Assembly: GCF_000711895.1 (NCBI RefSeq)
Contig: NZ_JONO01000041.1
Location: 1-46,854, forward strand
Origin: Photorhabdus australis DSM 17609
Lineage (GTDB): Bacteria; Pseudomonadota; Gammaproteobacteria; Enterobacterales; Enterobacteriaceae
Direction of reading: 5' to 3'
Length of the DNA: 46,854 bases
In this document: positions 26,827-34,897 of the stretch, piece after piece
Position numbering within the stretch: position 1 is the stretch's first letter
How the letters are laid out: each line of letters begins with the position of its first letter
Notes under the pieces: model-generated
Database searches by the model: none
What the model was told of the DNA's origin: nothing
The model's input: the letters and a program-made list of their open reading frames with translations, nothing else
Translations under genes and position numbers: made by a program

Positions 26827-27747
26827 ATGGATTTATTTGCTTTTGGTGCCGTACCTATTCTGATATTCATTGCAGTGGTGGTTGTATTTACTTGTGTAAA
26901 AACAGTGCCTCAAGGTTATCAATGGACAGTAGAACGCTTCGGCCGTTATACCCGAACATTATTACCGGGTCTACATATTATCGTCCCTTTCATCGACCGC
27001 ATTGGCCGTAAAATTAACATGATGGAACAAGTGCTGGATATTCCTTCACAGGAAGTTATTTCCCGTGATAACGCCAATGTTACCATTGATGCGGTCTGCT
27101 TTATTCAGGTTGTCGATCCTGTTCGGGCTGCCTATGAAGTCAGCAACCTTGAACTGTCTATCATAAACCTGACGATGACTAACTTTCGTACTGTTTTGGG
27201 TTCGATGGAACTGGATGAAATGCTATCCCAACGTGACTCCATCAACAGCCGTTTACTGCATATTGTCGATGAAGCCACTAACCCATGGGGAGTAAAAATT
27301 ACCCGTATCGAAATCCGTGATGTTCGCCCACCGAAAGAGCTGATTTCTGCCATGAACGCCCAGATGAAAGCAGAACGTACAAAACGTGCTGATATTCTGG
27401 AAGCGGAAGGTATCCGTCAGGCTGCTATTTTGAAAGCTGAAGGTGAAAAACAGTCTCAGATTCTAAAAGCAGAAGGGGAACGTCAGTCTGCGTTTCTCCA
27501 GGCAGAAGCGCGTGAACGTGCTGCTGAAGCGGAAGCACGTGCAACCAAAATGGTTTCTGATGCGATTGCTGACGGTAACATGCAAGCAATTAATTACTTT
27601 GTTGCCCAGAAATATACGGATGCACTCACCAGTATTGGCGCCTCCGATAACAGCAAAGTGATTATGATGCCTCTGGAAGCCAGCAATCTGATGGGCGCTA
27701 TTGGCGGTATTACTGAACTGATTGGCGAAAGCAAAAAAGGTAAGTAA
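26827..27747 (+). CDS. qmcA: QmcA: SPFH/stomatin-family membrane protein
   Basis: The 306-residue protein has one N-terminal membrane anchor (about residues 3-22), an SPFH/band-7 domain ([20 protein letters not shown] through about residue 180), and a long Ala/Glu-rich coiled coil with repeats of ILKAEGE. The C-terminus is Gly- and hydrophobic-rich ([16 protein letters not shown]). SPFH proteins assemble into large membrane cages; E. coli QmcA is linked to FtsH quality control. Its partner gene ybbJ (NfeD-like) starts two bases after its stop, the classical stomatin/NfeD pairing. Confidence 0.95.
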   Translation: MDLFAFGAVPILIFIAVVVVFTCVKTVPQGYQWTVERFGRYTRTLLPGLHIIVPFIDRIGRKINMMEQVLDIPSQEVISRDNANVTIDAVCFIQVVDPVRAAYEVSNLELSIINLTMTNFRTVLGSMELDEMLSQRDSINSRLLHIVDEATNPWGVKITRIEIRDVRPPKELISAMNAQMKAERTKRADILEAEGIRQAAILKAEGEKQSQILKAEGERQSAFLQAEARERAAEAEARATKMVSDAIADGNMQAINYFVAQKYTDALTSIGASDNSKVIMMPLEASNLMGAIGGITELIGESKKGK

Positions 27748-27749
27748 GC

Positions 27750-28205
27750 ATGATTGCACAGATTACAGATCAGATTCCCTGGCTCTGGTTCTCCTTTGGG
27801 GGCTTACTGTTAATCGCAGAGCTTTTGGGAACCGGTGGTTATCTACTCTGGACGGGTACAGCAGCTATTGTTGTGGCACTTGTCACCTGGTTTCTGCCAG
27901 GAATGGGTTGGGAATGGCAAGGTATTCTGTTTGCAACTCTGACGCTGCTCTCTGCAATACTGTGGCGCTACTGGTTACGTCGTCATCCGGCAAAAGGTAG
28001 TGATACACTGAACCAGAAAGATCACCAGCTCATCGGTATCCATGCCAAACTGACCGCCGATACCGAAAATGGTTACAGCCGGGTCAGACTGGCTGATGGC
28101 AGCTGGCGTGTTCACTGTGACAGTGAGCTACCAGCCAATACCGAAGTAGAAGTGATCGCTGTTGATGGTATTACTCTGAAAGTAAAACCCGTCAATTCTC
28201 AGTGA
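27750..28205 (+). CDS. ybbJ: YbbJ: NfeD-like membrane protein
   Basis: The 151-residue protein has three hydrophobic segments in the first 80 residues ([18 protein letters not shown], then [13 protein letters not shown], then [18 protein letters not shown]). A C-terminal OB-fold follows, with [22 protein letters not shown] and [17 protein letters not shown]. This is the short NfeD class that partners stomatin-like proteins; it begins two bases after qmcA. The length equals that of the E. coli protein. Its 3' end overlaps the convergent cueR gene by 7 bases, so the two transcripts are complementary at their ends. Confidence 0.93.
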   Translation: MIAQITDQIPWLWFSFGGLLLIAELLGTGGYLLWTGTAAIVVALVTWFLPGMGWEWQGILFATLTLLSAILWRYWLRRHPAKGSDTLNQKDHQLIGIHAKLTADTENGYSRVRLADGSWRVHCDSELPANTEVEVIAVDGITLKVKPVNSQ

Positions 28206-28600
28206 TGAGCGCAACAACCTGATAAATGATCTATGATGGGGCACGCCGCCCCGTCATCTCCGGGGCACTCTTCCGCCAAGGATAACAATTTACTTCTGAT
28301 TTTCTGTAACTCTTCAATCGTCTTTTCTATTTCAGCGACTTTATGCAGTGTTGCCGCTTTTACATCGGCACTGTGACGATTGGGGTTGCGAAATAACACT
28401 AAGAATTCACGACATTCATCAAGAGTAAAACCGACCTGTTTTGCCTGACGCAACAGCGTTAATTCATCAATATGTTTTTGCTGATAATAACGGTAACCGT
28501 TATTTCCTCTTTCTGGTGGTGTGATCAGATCCTTTTCTTCATAAAACCGGATAGCTTTGCTGGTCAGACCGGTTTTTTGGGCAATTTCACTGATGTTCAT
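28199..28600 (-). CDS. cueR: CueR: copper-responsive MerR-family regulator
   Basis: The start is the ATG at 28600 ([22 protein letters not shown]), preceded by AAGGGGG; the open frame continues upstream but without homology. The 133-residue protein has the MerR winged HTH, a dimerisation helix (about 75-110), and the metal-binding loop [12 protein letters not shown] with two cysteines spaced as in E. coli CueR (Cys112 and Cys120), plus a C-terminal GCCAHH. These cysteines bind a single Cu(I) ion. The gene is divergent from copA, and the operator lies in the intergenic region right beside its own start. E. coli cueR is not next to copA, so this arrangement is more compact. Confidence 0.95.
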   Translation of the reverse strand: MNISEIAQKTGLTSKAIRFYEEKDLITPPERGNNGYRYYQQKHIDELTLLRQAKQVGFTLDECREFLVLFRNPNRHSADVKAATLHKVAEIEKTIEELQKIRSKLLSLAEECPGDDGAACPIIDHLSGCCAHH

Positions 28601-28610
28601 TTTTTCCCCC

Positions 28611-28641
28611 TTGACCTTCCCCTGATGGGAAGGTTTAACCT
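28611..28641 (+). promoter_or_regulatory. CueR-activated copA promoter
   Basis: TTGACC (28611-28616) and TAACCT (28636-28641) are separated by 19 bp, the over-long spacer typical of MerR-type promoters that need activator-induced DNA distortion. Between and overlapping them is the dyad ACCTTCCC-N5-GGGAAGGT (28614-28634), with perfect 8-base arms. The elements match the E. coli copA promoter in sequence and spacing. The dyad starts 13 bases upstream of the cueR start codon, so CueR bound here could also limit its own expression. Confidence 0.92.
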
Positions 28642-28741
28642 TCGTAACAAGCCAGAAATTCATCTGGGCTGTAGACATAATCAACAATTATCACACAAGT
28701 GTGAAGAATAATTACGTCACTATGTATTAGGAGGTTTTTTT

Positions 28742-31477
28742 ATGTCACATACAACTATTTTAGCGTTACAGGGGCTTTCCTGTATCCACTGCGTTAACAG
28801 TGTGAAAAAAGCACTGGGAAATCGTGCAGACGTGGAACAGGCCGAAATTACTACTGATTACGCTAAGGTTACTGGCGAAGCTTCCCCTGAATCATTAATT
28901 GGAACGATTAAAGAAGCCGGTTATGACGCTGAAATTGCCAGTCGGCCTGATATCGAACTGGCACTATCTGGCCTTAGTTGCATGCATTGTGCAGGTACAA
29001 CACGTAAAGCGCTGGAAGCAGTAGATGGCGTTATCGCCGCAGACGTGAATACTGAAACGGCTAAAGTTTATGGCAAAGTTGATGCCGATGTGTTGATTGC
29101 CGCCGTTGAACAGGCGGGTTATCACGCAGAACTGGCTTCTGGTCAACATTTCCCAAAATCTAAGCCGCTGACAATACCTGCTTCAAACAGACCGGAACCT
29201 TTGGCAGCGGCAATTTCTTCTGTTCCGGTCGAAAAAATTGACGAATCTGTTGTCAGTGATAGCGATGATAGTATCCAGTTACTGTTGGATGGTATGACTT
29301 GTGCCAGTTGTGTGAATAAGGTTCAGAAAGCATTGCAGAGTGTCGAAGGTGTGGGAAATGCCAGAGTGAACCTTGCTGAGCGCAGTGCTTTAATTACCGG
29401 TAGCGCTTCACCTGACGCACTAATTCAAGCAGTGGAAAAAGCAGGATACGGTGCAGAATTGATTCAGGATGAAGCTGAGCGGCGTCAACGTCAGCAACAA
29501 GTTTCTGAAGCCAATATGCGTCGTTTTCGCTGGCAGTCAGCATTAGCATTGTCCGTCGGTATTCCTGTGATGGTGTGGGGGATGATGGGCGATAATATGA
29601 TGCTCACGCCAGAAAACTATACTATCTGGCTGACCATCGGGATTATTACGTTTGCTGTGATGATCTTTGCTGGTGGTCATTTTTATCGCAATGCATGGCA
29701 AAGTCTAAAAAACGGCAGTGCTACCATGGACACATTGGTGGCATTGGGAACGGGCGCTGCTTGGCTTTATTCCATCAGTGTCAACCTATGGCCGAATATT
29801 TTTCCACCACAGGCGCGTCATCTTTATTACGAAGCTAGTGCCATGATTATTGGCTTGATAAATTTGGGTCATGCTTTGGAACAACGTGCCCGCCAGCGTT
29901 CCTCAAAAGCGTTGGAACGTCTGCTGGATTTGACACCACCGACTGCCCGCGTGGTGACAGAAGATGGCGAAAAAGAGATACCTCTGGCTAATGTTAAACC
30001 GGGAATGACATTACGTTTGACGACCGGTGATCGTATCCCTGTTGATGGTGAAATTATTCAAGGTGAAGTCTGGATAGATGAAGCAATGCTGACTGGTGAG
30101 CCGATTCCCCAGCAAAAATCCAAAGGTGATAACGTTCATGCAGGTACGACCGTACAGGATGGCACGGTGTTGTTTACTGCCGCCGCAGTAGGTAATCAAA
30201 CGGCATTAGCGCGGATTATCAAACTGGTACGTCAGGCACAAAGCAGTAAGCCAGAGATTGGTCAGTTGGCAGATAAAATCTCCTCAGTGTTTGTTCCGGT
30301 TGTCGTCGCGATAGCTTTGATTTCAGGTGCCATTTGGTACTTCATTGGTCCAGCGCCGCAGATTATGTATTCGTTGGTCATTATTACCACGGTACTGATT
30401 ATTGCCTGTCCTTGTGCCCTTGGACTGGCAACGCCTATGTCGATTATTTCTGGCGTTGGCCGGGCAGCAGAATTCGGTATTTTGGTTCGGGATGCTGATG
30501 CCCTGCAACAAGCCAGTGAACTGGACACAATTGTTTTCGATAAAACCGGGACGCTGACCGAAGGTATGCCGCAAGTTACTGATATCCATATATTCAATGG
30601 GTACAGTGAGCAAGAAGTATTAAGTTGGGCAGGCGCACTGGAAAATGGTTCTAACCATCCATTAGCTAAAGCAATACTCGCTAAAACTGAAGGATTGTCA
30701 TTACCGCAAGTTGAACAATTTCGTACTCTGGCTGGGCTGGGTATTCGTGGTGAAGTGAATGGCACAACTTTGTTGTTGGGTAATCAAGCATTGCTGGAAC
30801 AAAATCAGGTTGATACAGAGGAATTAAAACCACTGATTGCTCAACAAGCAGAGAAAGGTATCACGCCGGTTCTTCTGGCTGCGGGAGGTAAAGCGGCGGC
30901 AGTGCTATCAATTCGCGATCCACTTCGTAAAGATACCATTACGGCATTGGCACGATTGCATCATCGAGGCTACCGTTTAGTGATGCTGACCGGCGATAAT
31001 CCAGTGACTGCCAATGCGATTGCGCAAGAAGCGGGGATTGATGAAGTTATTGCAGGCGTGTTACCTGATGGTAAAGCTGAGGCTATTCAGAAACTTCAGG
31101 CGGCAGGTCGTAAGGTTGCTATGGTAGGGGATGGTATTAACGATGCTCCTGCGCTGGCGCGGGCTGATGTCGGGATTGCAATGGGCGGGGGGAGTGATAT
31201 CGCTATTGAAACCGCGTCGATGACCCTGATGCGCCACAGTTTGCATAGTGTCGCCGATGCAGTTGAATTGTCTAAAGGAACGCTGCGCAATATGAAACAG
31301 AACCTGCTGGGGGCATTTATCTACAATACACTGGGTATTCCAATCGCAGCCGGGGTGCTCTATCCATTTACCGCAACACTGTTAGATCCCGTGATAGCGG
31401 GTGCAGCAATGGCGCTTTCTTCAATTACGGTGGTGAGTAATGCTAACCGTTTGTTGAGATTTAAGCCTAAATCATAA
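28742..31477 (+). CDS. copA: CopA: Cu(I)-exporting P1B-type ATPase with three HMA domains
   Basis: The ATG follows a strong AGGAGG site. The 911-residue pump has three N-terminal heavy-metal-binding domains with CxxC at Cys14/17, Cys80/83 and Cys187/190; E. coli CopA has two. The membrane metal site is [11 protein letters not shown], the phosphorylation site is DKTGTLTEG, the actuator loop is LTGEP, the nucleotide domain has the NHPLAKA motif, and the hinge is [10 protein letters not shown]. It exports cuprous ion from cytoplasm to periplasm. A CueR-type promoter lies upstream. Within the gene, codons 137-163 contain a complete -1 frameshift signal (see 29152-29230) that would give a 140-residue product with only the first two HMA domains. 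The next gene on the chromosome in E. coli, ybaP, follows after an inserted toxin-antitoxin pair. Confidence 0.96.
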   Translation: MSHTTILALQGLSCIHCVNSVKKALGNRADVEQAEITTDYAKVTGEASPESLIGTIKEAGYDAEIASRPDIELALSGLSCMHCAGTTRKALEAVDGVIAADVNTETAKVYGKVDADVLIAAVEQAGYHAELASGQHFPKSKPLTIPASNRPEPLAAAISSVPVEKIDESVVSDSDDSIQLLLDGMTCASCVNKVQKALQSVEGVGNARVNLAERSALITGSASPDALIQAVEKAGYGAELIQDEAERRQRQQQVSEANMRRFRWQSALALSVGIPVMVWGMMGDNMMLTPENYTIWLTIGIITFAVMIFAGGHFYRNAWQSLKNGSATMDTLVALGTGAAWLYSISVNLWPNIFPPQARHLYYEASAMIIGLINLGHALEQRARQRSSKALERLLDLTPPTARVVTEDGEKEIPLANVKPGMTLRLTTGDRIPVDGEIIQGEVWIDEAMLTGEPIPQQKSKGDNVHAGTTVQDGTVLFTAAAVGNQTALARIIKLVRQAQSSKPEIGQLADKISSVFVPVVVAIALISGAIWYFIGPAPQIMYSLVIITTVLIIACPCALGLATPMSIISGVGRAAEFGILVRDADALQQASELDTIVFDKTGTLTEGMPQVTDIHIFNGYSEQEVLSWAGALENGSNHPLAKAILAKTEGLSLPQVEQFRTLAGLGIRGEVNGTTLLLGNQALLEQNQVDTEELKPLIAQQAEKGITPVLLAAGGKAAAVLSIRDPLRKDTITALARLHHRGYRLVMLTGDNPVTANAIAQEAGIDEVIAGVLPDGKAEAIQKLQAAGRKVAMVGDGINDAPALARADVGIAMGGGSDIAIETASMTLMRHSLHSVADAVELSKGTLRNMKQNLLGAFIYNTLGIPIAAGVLYPFTATLLDPVIAGAAMALSSITVVSNANRLLRFKPKS
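29152..29230 (+). promoter_or_regulatory. Programmed -1 ribosomal frameshift signal inside copA
   Basis: The heptamer C-CCA-AAA (29152-29158) is in the correct phase (third base of codon 137, then codons 138 and 139). After a 5-base spacer, GCCGCTG (29164-29170) pairs with CAGCGGC (29205-29211). Inside the loop, GACCGGAAC (29190-29198) pairs with GTTCCGGTC (29222-29230). Both stems are perfect, and together they form an H-type pseudoknot with loops of 19, 6 and 10 bases. In the -1 frame the next codon is ATC, then TAA. E. coli copA has the same logic (CCCAAAG, pseudoknot, one codon, stop) after its first HMA domain. Confidence 0.85.
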
Positions 31478-31485
31478 TGCAAGAT

Positions 31486-31517
31486 CGTAAAAGTGCGGTA
31501 TCTATGATCGCACTTTA
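31486..31517 (+). terminator. Hairpin after copA
   Basis: A stem AAAGTGCG/CGCACTTT, extended by GTA/TAC with one unpaired A, begins 8 bases after the copA stop. The loop is 11 bases. The T-tract after the stem is poor, so termination may need Rho. It also faces the convergent yhaV transcript. Confidence 0.5.
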
Positions 31518-31581
31518 CATCTCTCACCTATCTAACTGACAAATTAACAGCCAAGGCGTTCTGGTTTGTTTAAGTGACAGA

Positions 31582-32070
31582 TTACATTACATCTTTGTTA
31601 CCTTCTATTTCTGAATTACTCCGATTATGACCACTTCTGCTGGCTGCGATCAATGTAGCCCAGTCATCGGGTGGATTTCCCCGTCCCAGCATCTTCTCGA
31701 AGATCGCATAGGGGTCGGACTTACTACCTTCCGAACGCAATGTCTCCTCATCGTTGACCCAGGCATACACAATGACCTTAGCCTTGGAATCGTAACGGAA
31801 GAATAGACGGAACCTTCGACCAATTTTAGCTCGACGCCAATGGCGATAGGTGGGTCCCAAAGTATTTCCTTGCCGATACTCATCTCGGGAGGGATCACTT
31901 GGCACCACATCTAGAATCAATTTACTTAGTGCTCGAAACAACTTGACGTTAGCATTGCTCTCAAACTTGTCAGAGGCACTCTTCTCAGCCCTTTTTACTG
32001 CATCATGCAGCTTCTGAAGCTGCTGTATTACACAGGAGTGATACAACAGTGTCCATCCATGCCGCTGCAT
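31582..32070 (-). CDS. yhaV: YhaV-family mRNA interferase toxin
   Basis: The start chosen is the ATG at 32070, which overlaps the prlF stop by one base (TGATG); a TTG one codon upstream is also possible. The 162-residue protein matches YhaV across its conserved part: the N-terminal GWTLLYHSC, then GPTYRHWRRAKIGRRFRLFFRY, VIVYAWVNDEETLR, and DPYAIFEKMLGRGNPPDDW. YhaV is a RelE-superfamily ribosome-dependent RNase; the Arg-rich segment and the DE pair are retained, so the toxin looks intact. It carries a C-terminal extension of about 15 residues past the E. coli end. Antitoxin PrlF is encoded directly upstream. Confidence 0.92.
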   Translation of the reverse strand: MQRHGWTLLYHSCVIQQLQKLHDAVKRAEKSASDKFESNANVKLFRALSKLILDVVPSDPSRDEYRQGNTLGPTYRHWRRAKIGRRFRLFFRYDSKAKVIVYAWVNDEETLRSEGSKSDPYAIFEKMLGRGNPPDDWATLIAASRSGHNRSNSEIEGNKDVM

Positions 32071-32387
32071 CAAATTACCACATCTCCGTCAATGTCTTCA
32101 TTTAGATCAATAGCATGACCAGAATTGTATTGCATAGCTTCGTATAATTCTTTAGGTAAGCCATTGACATGGTGCCCAGCTCGAATGTCTGCAGACAGTA
32201 GATCAAGGAATGCCCCAATAACAGGATCTTCGTGCTCAGCTCCTGCGCGAGTCATGACTACTTCACCATCACGCAGCTCAAAGGCCAGCTTGCTACCTGT
32301 ATCAATACCTAATGCTTGACGGATAGTCTTAGGTAACGTTATCTGACCTTTGGAAGTCAATGTTGCAAGTTCATAGATAGATATCAT
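32070..32387 (-). CDS. prlF: PrlF (SohA) antitoxin, AbrB-type
   Basis: The 105-residue protein has an N-terminal swapped-hairpin AbrB domain (ATLTSKGQITLPKTIRQAL, about residues 8-26, then GSKLAFELRDGEVVMTRA). Its acidic C-terminal half (DPVIGAFLDLLSADIRAG and after) is expected to bind YhaV. PrlF neutralises YhaV and represses the shared promoter as antitoxin or complex. The one-base overlap with yhaV couples their translation. A promoter with an internal palindrome lies just upstream (32412-32438), consistent with autoregulation. The pair sits between copA and ybaP, genes that are neighbours in E. coli, so it was gained as a unit. Confidence 0.92.
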   Translation of the reverse strand: MISIYELATLTSKGQITLPKTIRQALGIDTGSKLAFELRDGEVVMTRAGAEHEDPVIGAFLDLLSADIRAGHHVNGLPKELYEAMQYNSGHAIDLNEDIDGDVVI

Positions 32388-32411
32388 AGTAACTCTCCAG
32401 TTATTACTTTA

Positions 32412-32449
32412 ATTATATGGTAAGGAGTATTCCTTACCTAATCAAGGTA
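32412..32449 (-). promoter_or_regulatory. prlF-yhaV promoter and likely autoregulatory operator
   Basis: On the minus strand a consensus TATAAT (32417-32412) lies 24 bases upstream of the prlF start. Directly upstream is the dyad GGTAAGGA-N4-TCCTTACC (32419-32438) with perfect 8-base arms. A third GGTAA half-site follows at 32445-32449. The dyad fills the spacer between -10 and -35, where bound PrlF or PrlF-YhaV would block RNA polymerase. The -35 hexamer is poor. Confidence 0.72.
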
Positions 32450-32573
32450 ATCTTGTATGCTGATAGGAGTAAAAGAAATATCAATGGAAATAAATAAAGA
32501 TACAGCAGAGGTACAGCTGTAATATTAGCTGGAAAATGGTTAGCCTAAAATAAATGCTGAACCGGAGATACAA

Positions 32574-33386
32574 ATGGGACGACTGATTAAATACTTTACC
32601 AATATGCTGGGGCTGAACCCTTTCCGCCGTTATCCCTATCCAGCTTATGATATTACTCTGACAGGTGACAAATATTTGCATCTGGTGGGCAGTATTCATA
32701 TGGGAACTGAAAATATGTTTCCACTTTCTGAAATATTAATAGAGCAACTTAATCAATCTGATACGTTAATCGTGGAAGCAGATATTACTCAAGCAGGTTT
32801 CCCATTTAATGACGAATTTCAATCACACTTCCGTATCGAACAACGTCTGTCTTCTGAGATGTATCAGGATTTTCGGCGCTATTGCAATGAAATCCGCCAA
32901 CAAGAAGAACCCCTTAATTCATTACCTTCATGGCAAATCGCTTTAATTCTGCAAGTTGGGCAGGCGCAAAATCTTGGATTACATCCTCACTACGGTGTTG
33001 ATTATCAGCTACTGAATGTGGCTAAAGCACAAGGGAAAATGATTATCGAGCTTGAGGGGACTGACTCACAGATTCATTTACTTAATCAGCTCCCGAATAA
33101 TGGCTTGTCACTACTAGAAGATACATTATTACATTGGCACGACAACGCCCGTGCTTTGCAAACAATGATAAGTTGGTGGATGGATTATCAACCTAAACAG
33201 CAAACACATTCTTTACCAACAACTTTCAGTGAAGATATCTATCAAATACTGATGATTGATCGTAACAGACAGTGGAATAAATACTTACGGGAATTGCCCG
33301 TCGGGCGGTATTTGGTTGCTGTCGGCGCTTTGCACCTGTATGGCGAAGGCAATTTGCTTCAGATGTTGCTAGGAGGACAGAAATAA
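32574..33386 (+). CDS. ybaP: YbaP: TraB/GumN-family protein
   Basis: The 270-residue protein matches E. coli YbaP throughout: DITLTGDKYLHLVGSIHMG (about 26-44) with the GxxH motif, LIVEAD, YGVDYQLLNVAKAQGK, IELEGTDSQI, and the second motif VGALHLYGEGNLL near the C-terminus. TraB/GumN proteins carry two GxxH-type motifs and conserved Glu residues resembling the Tiki metalloprotease fold; the role of YbaP in enterobacteria is not established. No clear signal peptide is visible. It is next to copA in E. coli; here the prlF-yhaV pair intervenes. The stop is followed within 5 bases by the terminator-like hairpin at 33392. Confidence 0.92.
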   Translation: MGRLIKYFTNMLGLNPFRRYPYPAYDITLTGDKYLHLVGSIHMGTENMFPLSEILIEQLNQSDTLIVEADITQAGFPFNDEFQSHFRIEQRLSSEMYQDFRRYCNEIRQQEEPLNSLPSWQIALILQVGQAQNLGLHPHYGVDYQLLNVAKAQGKMIIELEGTDSQIHLLNQLPNNGLSLLEDTLLHWHDNARALQTMISWWMDYQPKQQTHSLPTTFSEDIYQILMIDRNRQWNKYLRELPVGRYLVAVGALHLYGEGNLLQMLLGGQK

Positions 33387-33391
33387 AAAAA

Positions 33392-33411
33392 GGCCAATAT
33401 TTCTATTGGCC
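33392..33411 (-). terminator. Intrinsic terminator facing left
   Basis: A perfect 7-bp stem (GGCCAAT/ATTGGCC) with a 6-base loop is followed on the minus strand by seven T residues. It would end leftward transcripts from the monooxygenase unit and may also serve ybaP on the other strand. The rest of 33387-33700 has no convincing gene; the plus-strand frame at 33406-33720 has no recognisable features. Confidence 0.7.
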
Positions 33412-33700
33412 AGTCAAAGAGGAATAACCTGTTATTTTCGTTATTCTTATTATTCGGAGTATTACCTACAGGCAACAGAGCCACAACCAGAGTACCAATT
33501 TCAAGATACCATTTCATCCATTGCCCTTAATTATAAAATTATTCTATGTAATGAAATTGTGACACTAGTGATCATTCTATCAGAAAAACAGAACGTTAAC
33601 TTTACTGTTTATGTTAGTTATGGCGTTTTGAAAGCAGGACAACCTTATTGCCCCCGAGTTGTCCCGATCTTTAAGTCAGTAATGAGTCAGGATATTAATT

Positions 33701-34759
33701 TTAAGCAAATTCTGCTCTGAGTTGTGGCAGGATTTTTTCGCCGAAAGTGGTTAAGCCCTTAATATAATCTGGGAAAATCAACATAACCCCATCCAGTTCA
33801 CATTCACGTAGTAAATCTGATAATTGTTTGCGACATGTTTCCGGACTGCCAATAGCTGTGTGGGTCATGAAGGCATTTTGGGATCTTTCAACCATAGCAT
33901 TGCTTTTTTCACCAACATCGACACCAAAACTATGCATCATGCTTTTGACTGCTTCTATATCCAAACCATCACGATAGAACTGAGCCAGCGTTTCAGCTTC
34001 TTCATCTGTTTCAGCGCAGATAATTGTACTCATACAAAAGGTTTTGGTAGTAGTACCGTATTCTGCTGCAATACGTTTAGCCATCAGACTGATTTGTCGT
34101 GTTTCTTCTTCATCTTTGCCACCAATGAAGCACACATCGGTATGGCGTACACTAAAACGCAGTCCTCGTTCTGACTGGCCGGCGCAGACCAAATAAGGAC
34201 GAGGAACAGAAATTGGTTTGGGTTCGGAAACACAATTCTTTAAATTAAAGTAATCCCCTTGATGATCGACCTGCTTTTCGCACCAAAGCCGTTTGATTAA
34301 TTGAGTCCATTCTTCGGTCATGGCGTAACGTTGATCGTGATCTAAATTGCTATCCCATTCCCCCATTTGTTCAAATTCGTCTTTAAATGAGCCGGAGACA
34401 ATATTTAGCCCTGCACGTCCATGACTAATTTGATCTAATGTTGCGATCATTTTGGCCGTCACGGCGGGGTTATGCAGCCCGGCGTGCATGGTTGCGATAA
34501 GTCGGGCATGATGAGTGACTTCGGCAATGCCGGCCATCATCGTGACAGATTCCAGCGAACAGCCCCAATGTTCTGTTTCGCCGCCAAAGCCGCGCCATTT
34601 ACTCATGGACATAATAAAATCCAGACCAATTTGATCAGCCAGAATAGCAGCTTCACGGTTTTGCTGATAAGAAGCATCCAGTGGAGGTGTATTTTTAGAA
34701 ATAATCCATCCACCTTTAGCTATAGGTAGAAAAACTCCGAATTCTTTGTTTGCCATCAT
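33701..34759 (-). CDS. RutA-like flavin-dependent monooxygenase (bacterial luciferase family)
   Basis: This 352-residue TIM-barrel oxidoreductase is of the LLM/RutA group: FGVFLPIAKGGWIIS at the start, MSKWRGFGGETEHWGCSLES (RutA has [20 protein letters not shown]), GRAGLNIVSGSFKDEFEQMG, and CAGQSERGLRFSVRHTD. RutA itself opens the uracil ring using FMN and oxygen. None of the other rut genes are here, so the substrate may be a related pyrimidine or another amide. It is the last of a leftward set with an MFS permease and a Tsx-like channel. A shortened ERIC element lies between it and the MFS gene. Two adjacent ATGs (34759, 34756) are possible starts. Confidence 0.85.
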   Translation of the reverse strand: MMANKEFGVFLPIAKGGWIISKNTPPLDASYQQNREAAILADQIGLDFIMSMSKWRGFGGETEHWGCSLESVTMMAGIAEVTHHARLIATMHAGLHNPAVTAKMIATLDQISHGRAGLNIVSGSFKDEFEQMGEWDSNLDHDQRYAMTEEWTQLIKRLWCEKQVDHQGDYFNLKNCVSEPKPISVPRPYLVCAGQSERGLRFSVRHTDVCFIGGKDEEETRQISLMAKRIAAEYGTTTKTFCMSTIICAETDEEAETLAQFYRDGLDIEAVKSMMHSFGVDVGEKSNAMVERSQNAFMTHTAIGSPETCRKQLSDLLRECELDGVMLIFPDYIKGLTTFGEKILPQLRAEFA

Positions 34760-34795
34760 TAATTCCTTGTTTATGTGTTATAAGGAATACCTTTT

Positions 34796-34877
34796 TATAC
34801 CCGTTATCTTTCAAGTTGCCTCTTTGTTGGCTGTTTTCACTTGCCGCCGCGTTGTAATTTGAAATCTATCGGGTGTA
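34796..34877 (+). repeat. Internally deleted ERIC element (82 bp)
   Basis: The left end TATACCCGTTATCTTTCAAG and CTTTGTTGGCTG are intact, but the central part is missing, and the right end (GAAATCTATCGGGTGTA) is shortened and altered. Compared with the 127-bp copies about 45 bases have been lost from the middle. It lies between the MFS gene stop (34898) and the monooxygenase start (34759). Confidence 0.82.
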
Positions 34878-34897
34878 GATCTATTTTATTTTTAAAT

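Noticed and set aside
33406-33720. 104-codon plus-strand frame between ybaP and the monooxygenase gene
   Set aside because: It starts in a terminator hairpin, overlaps the monooxygenase gene end and has no recognisable features.
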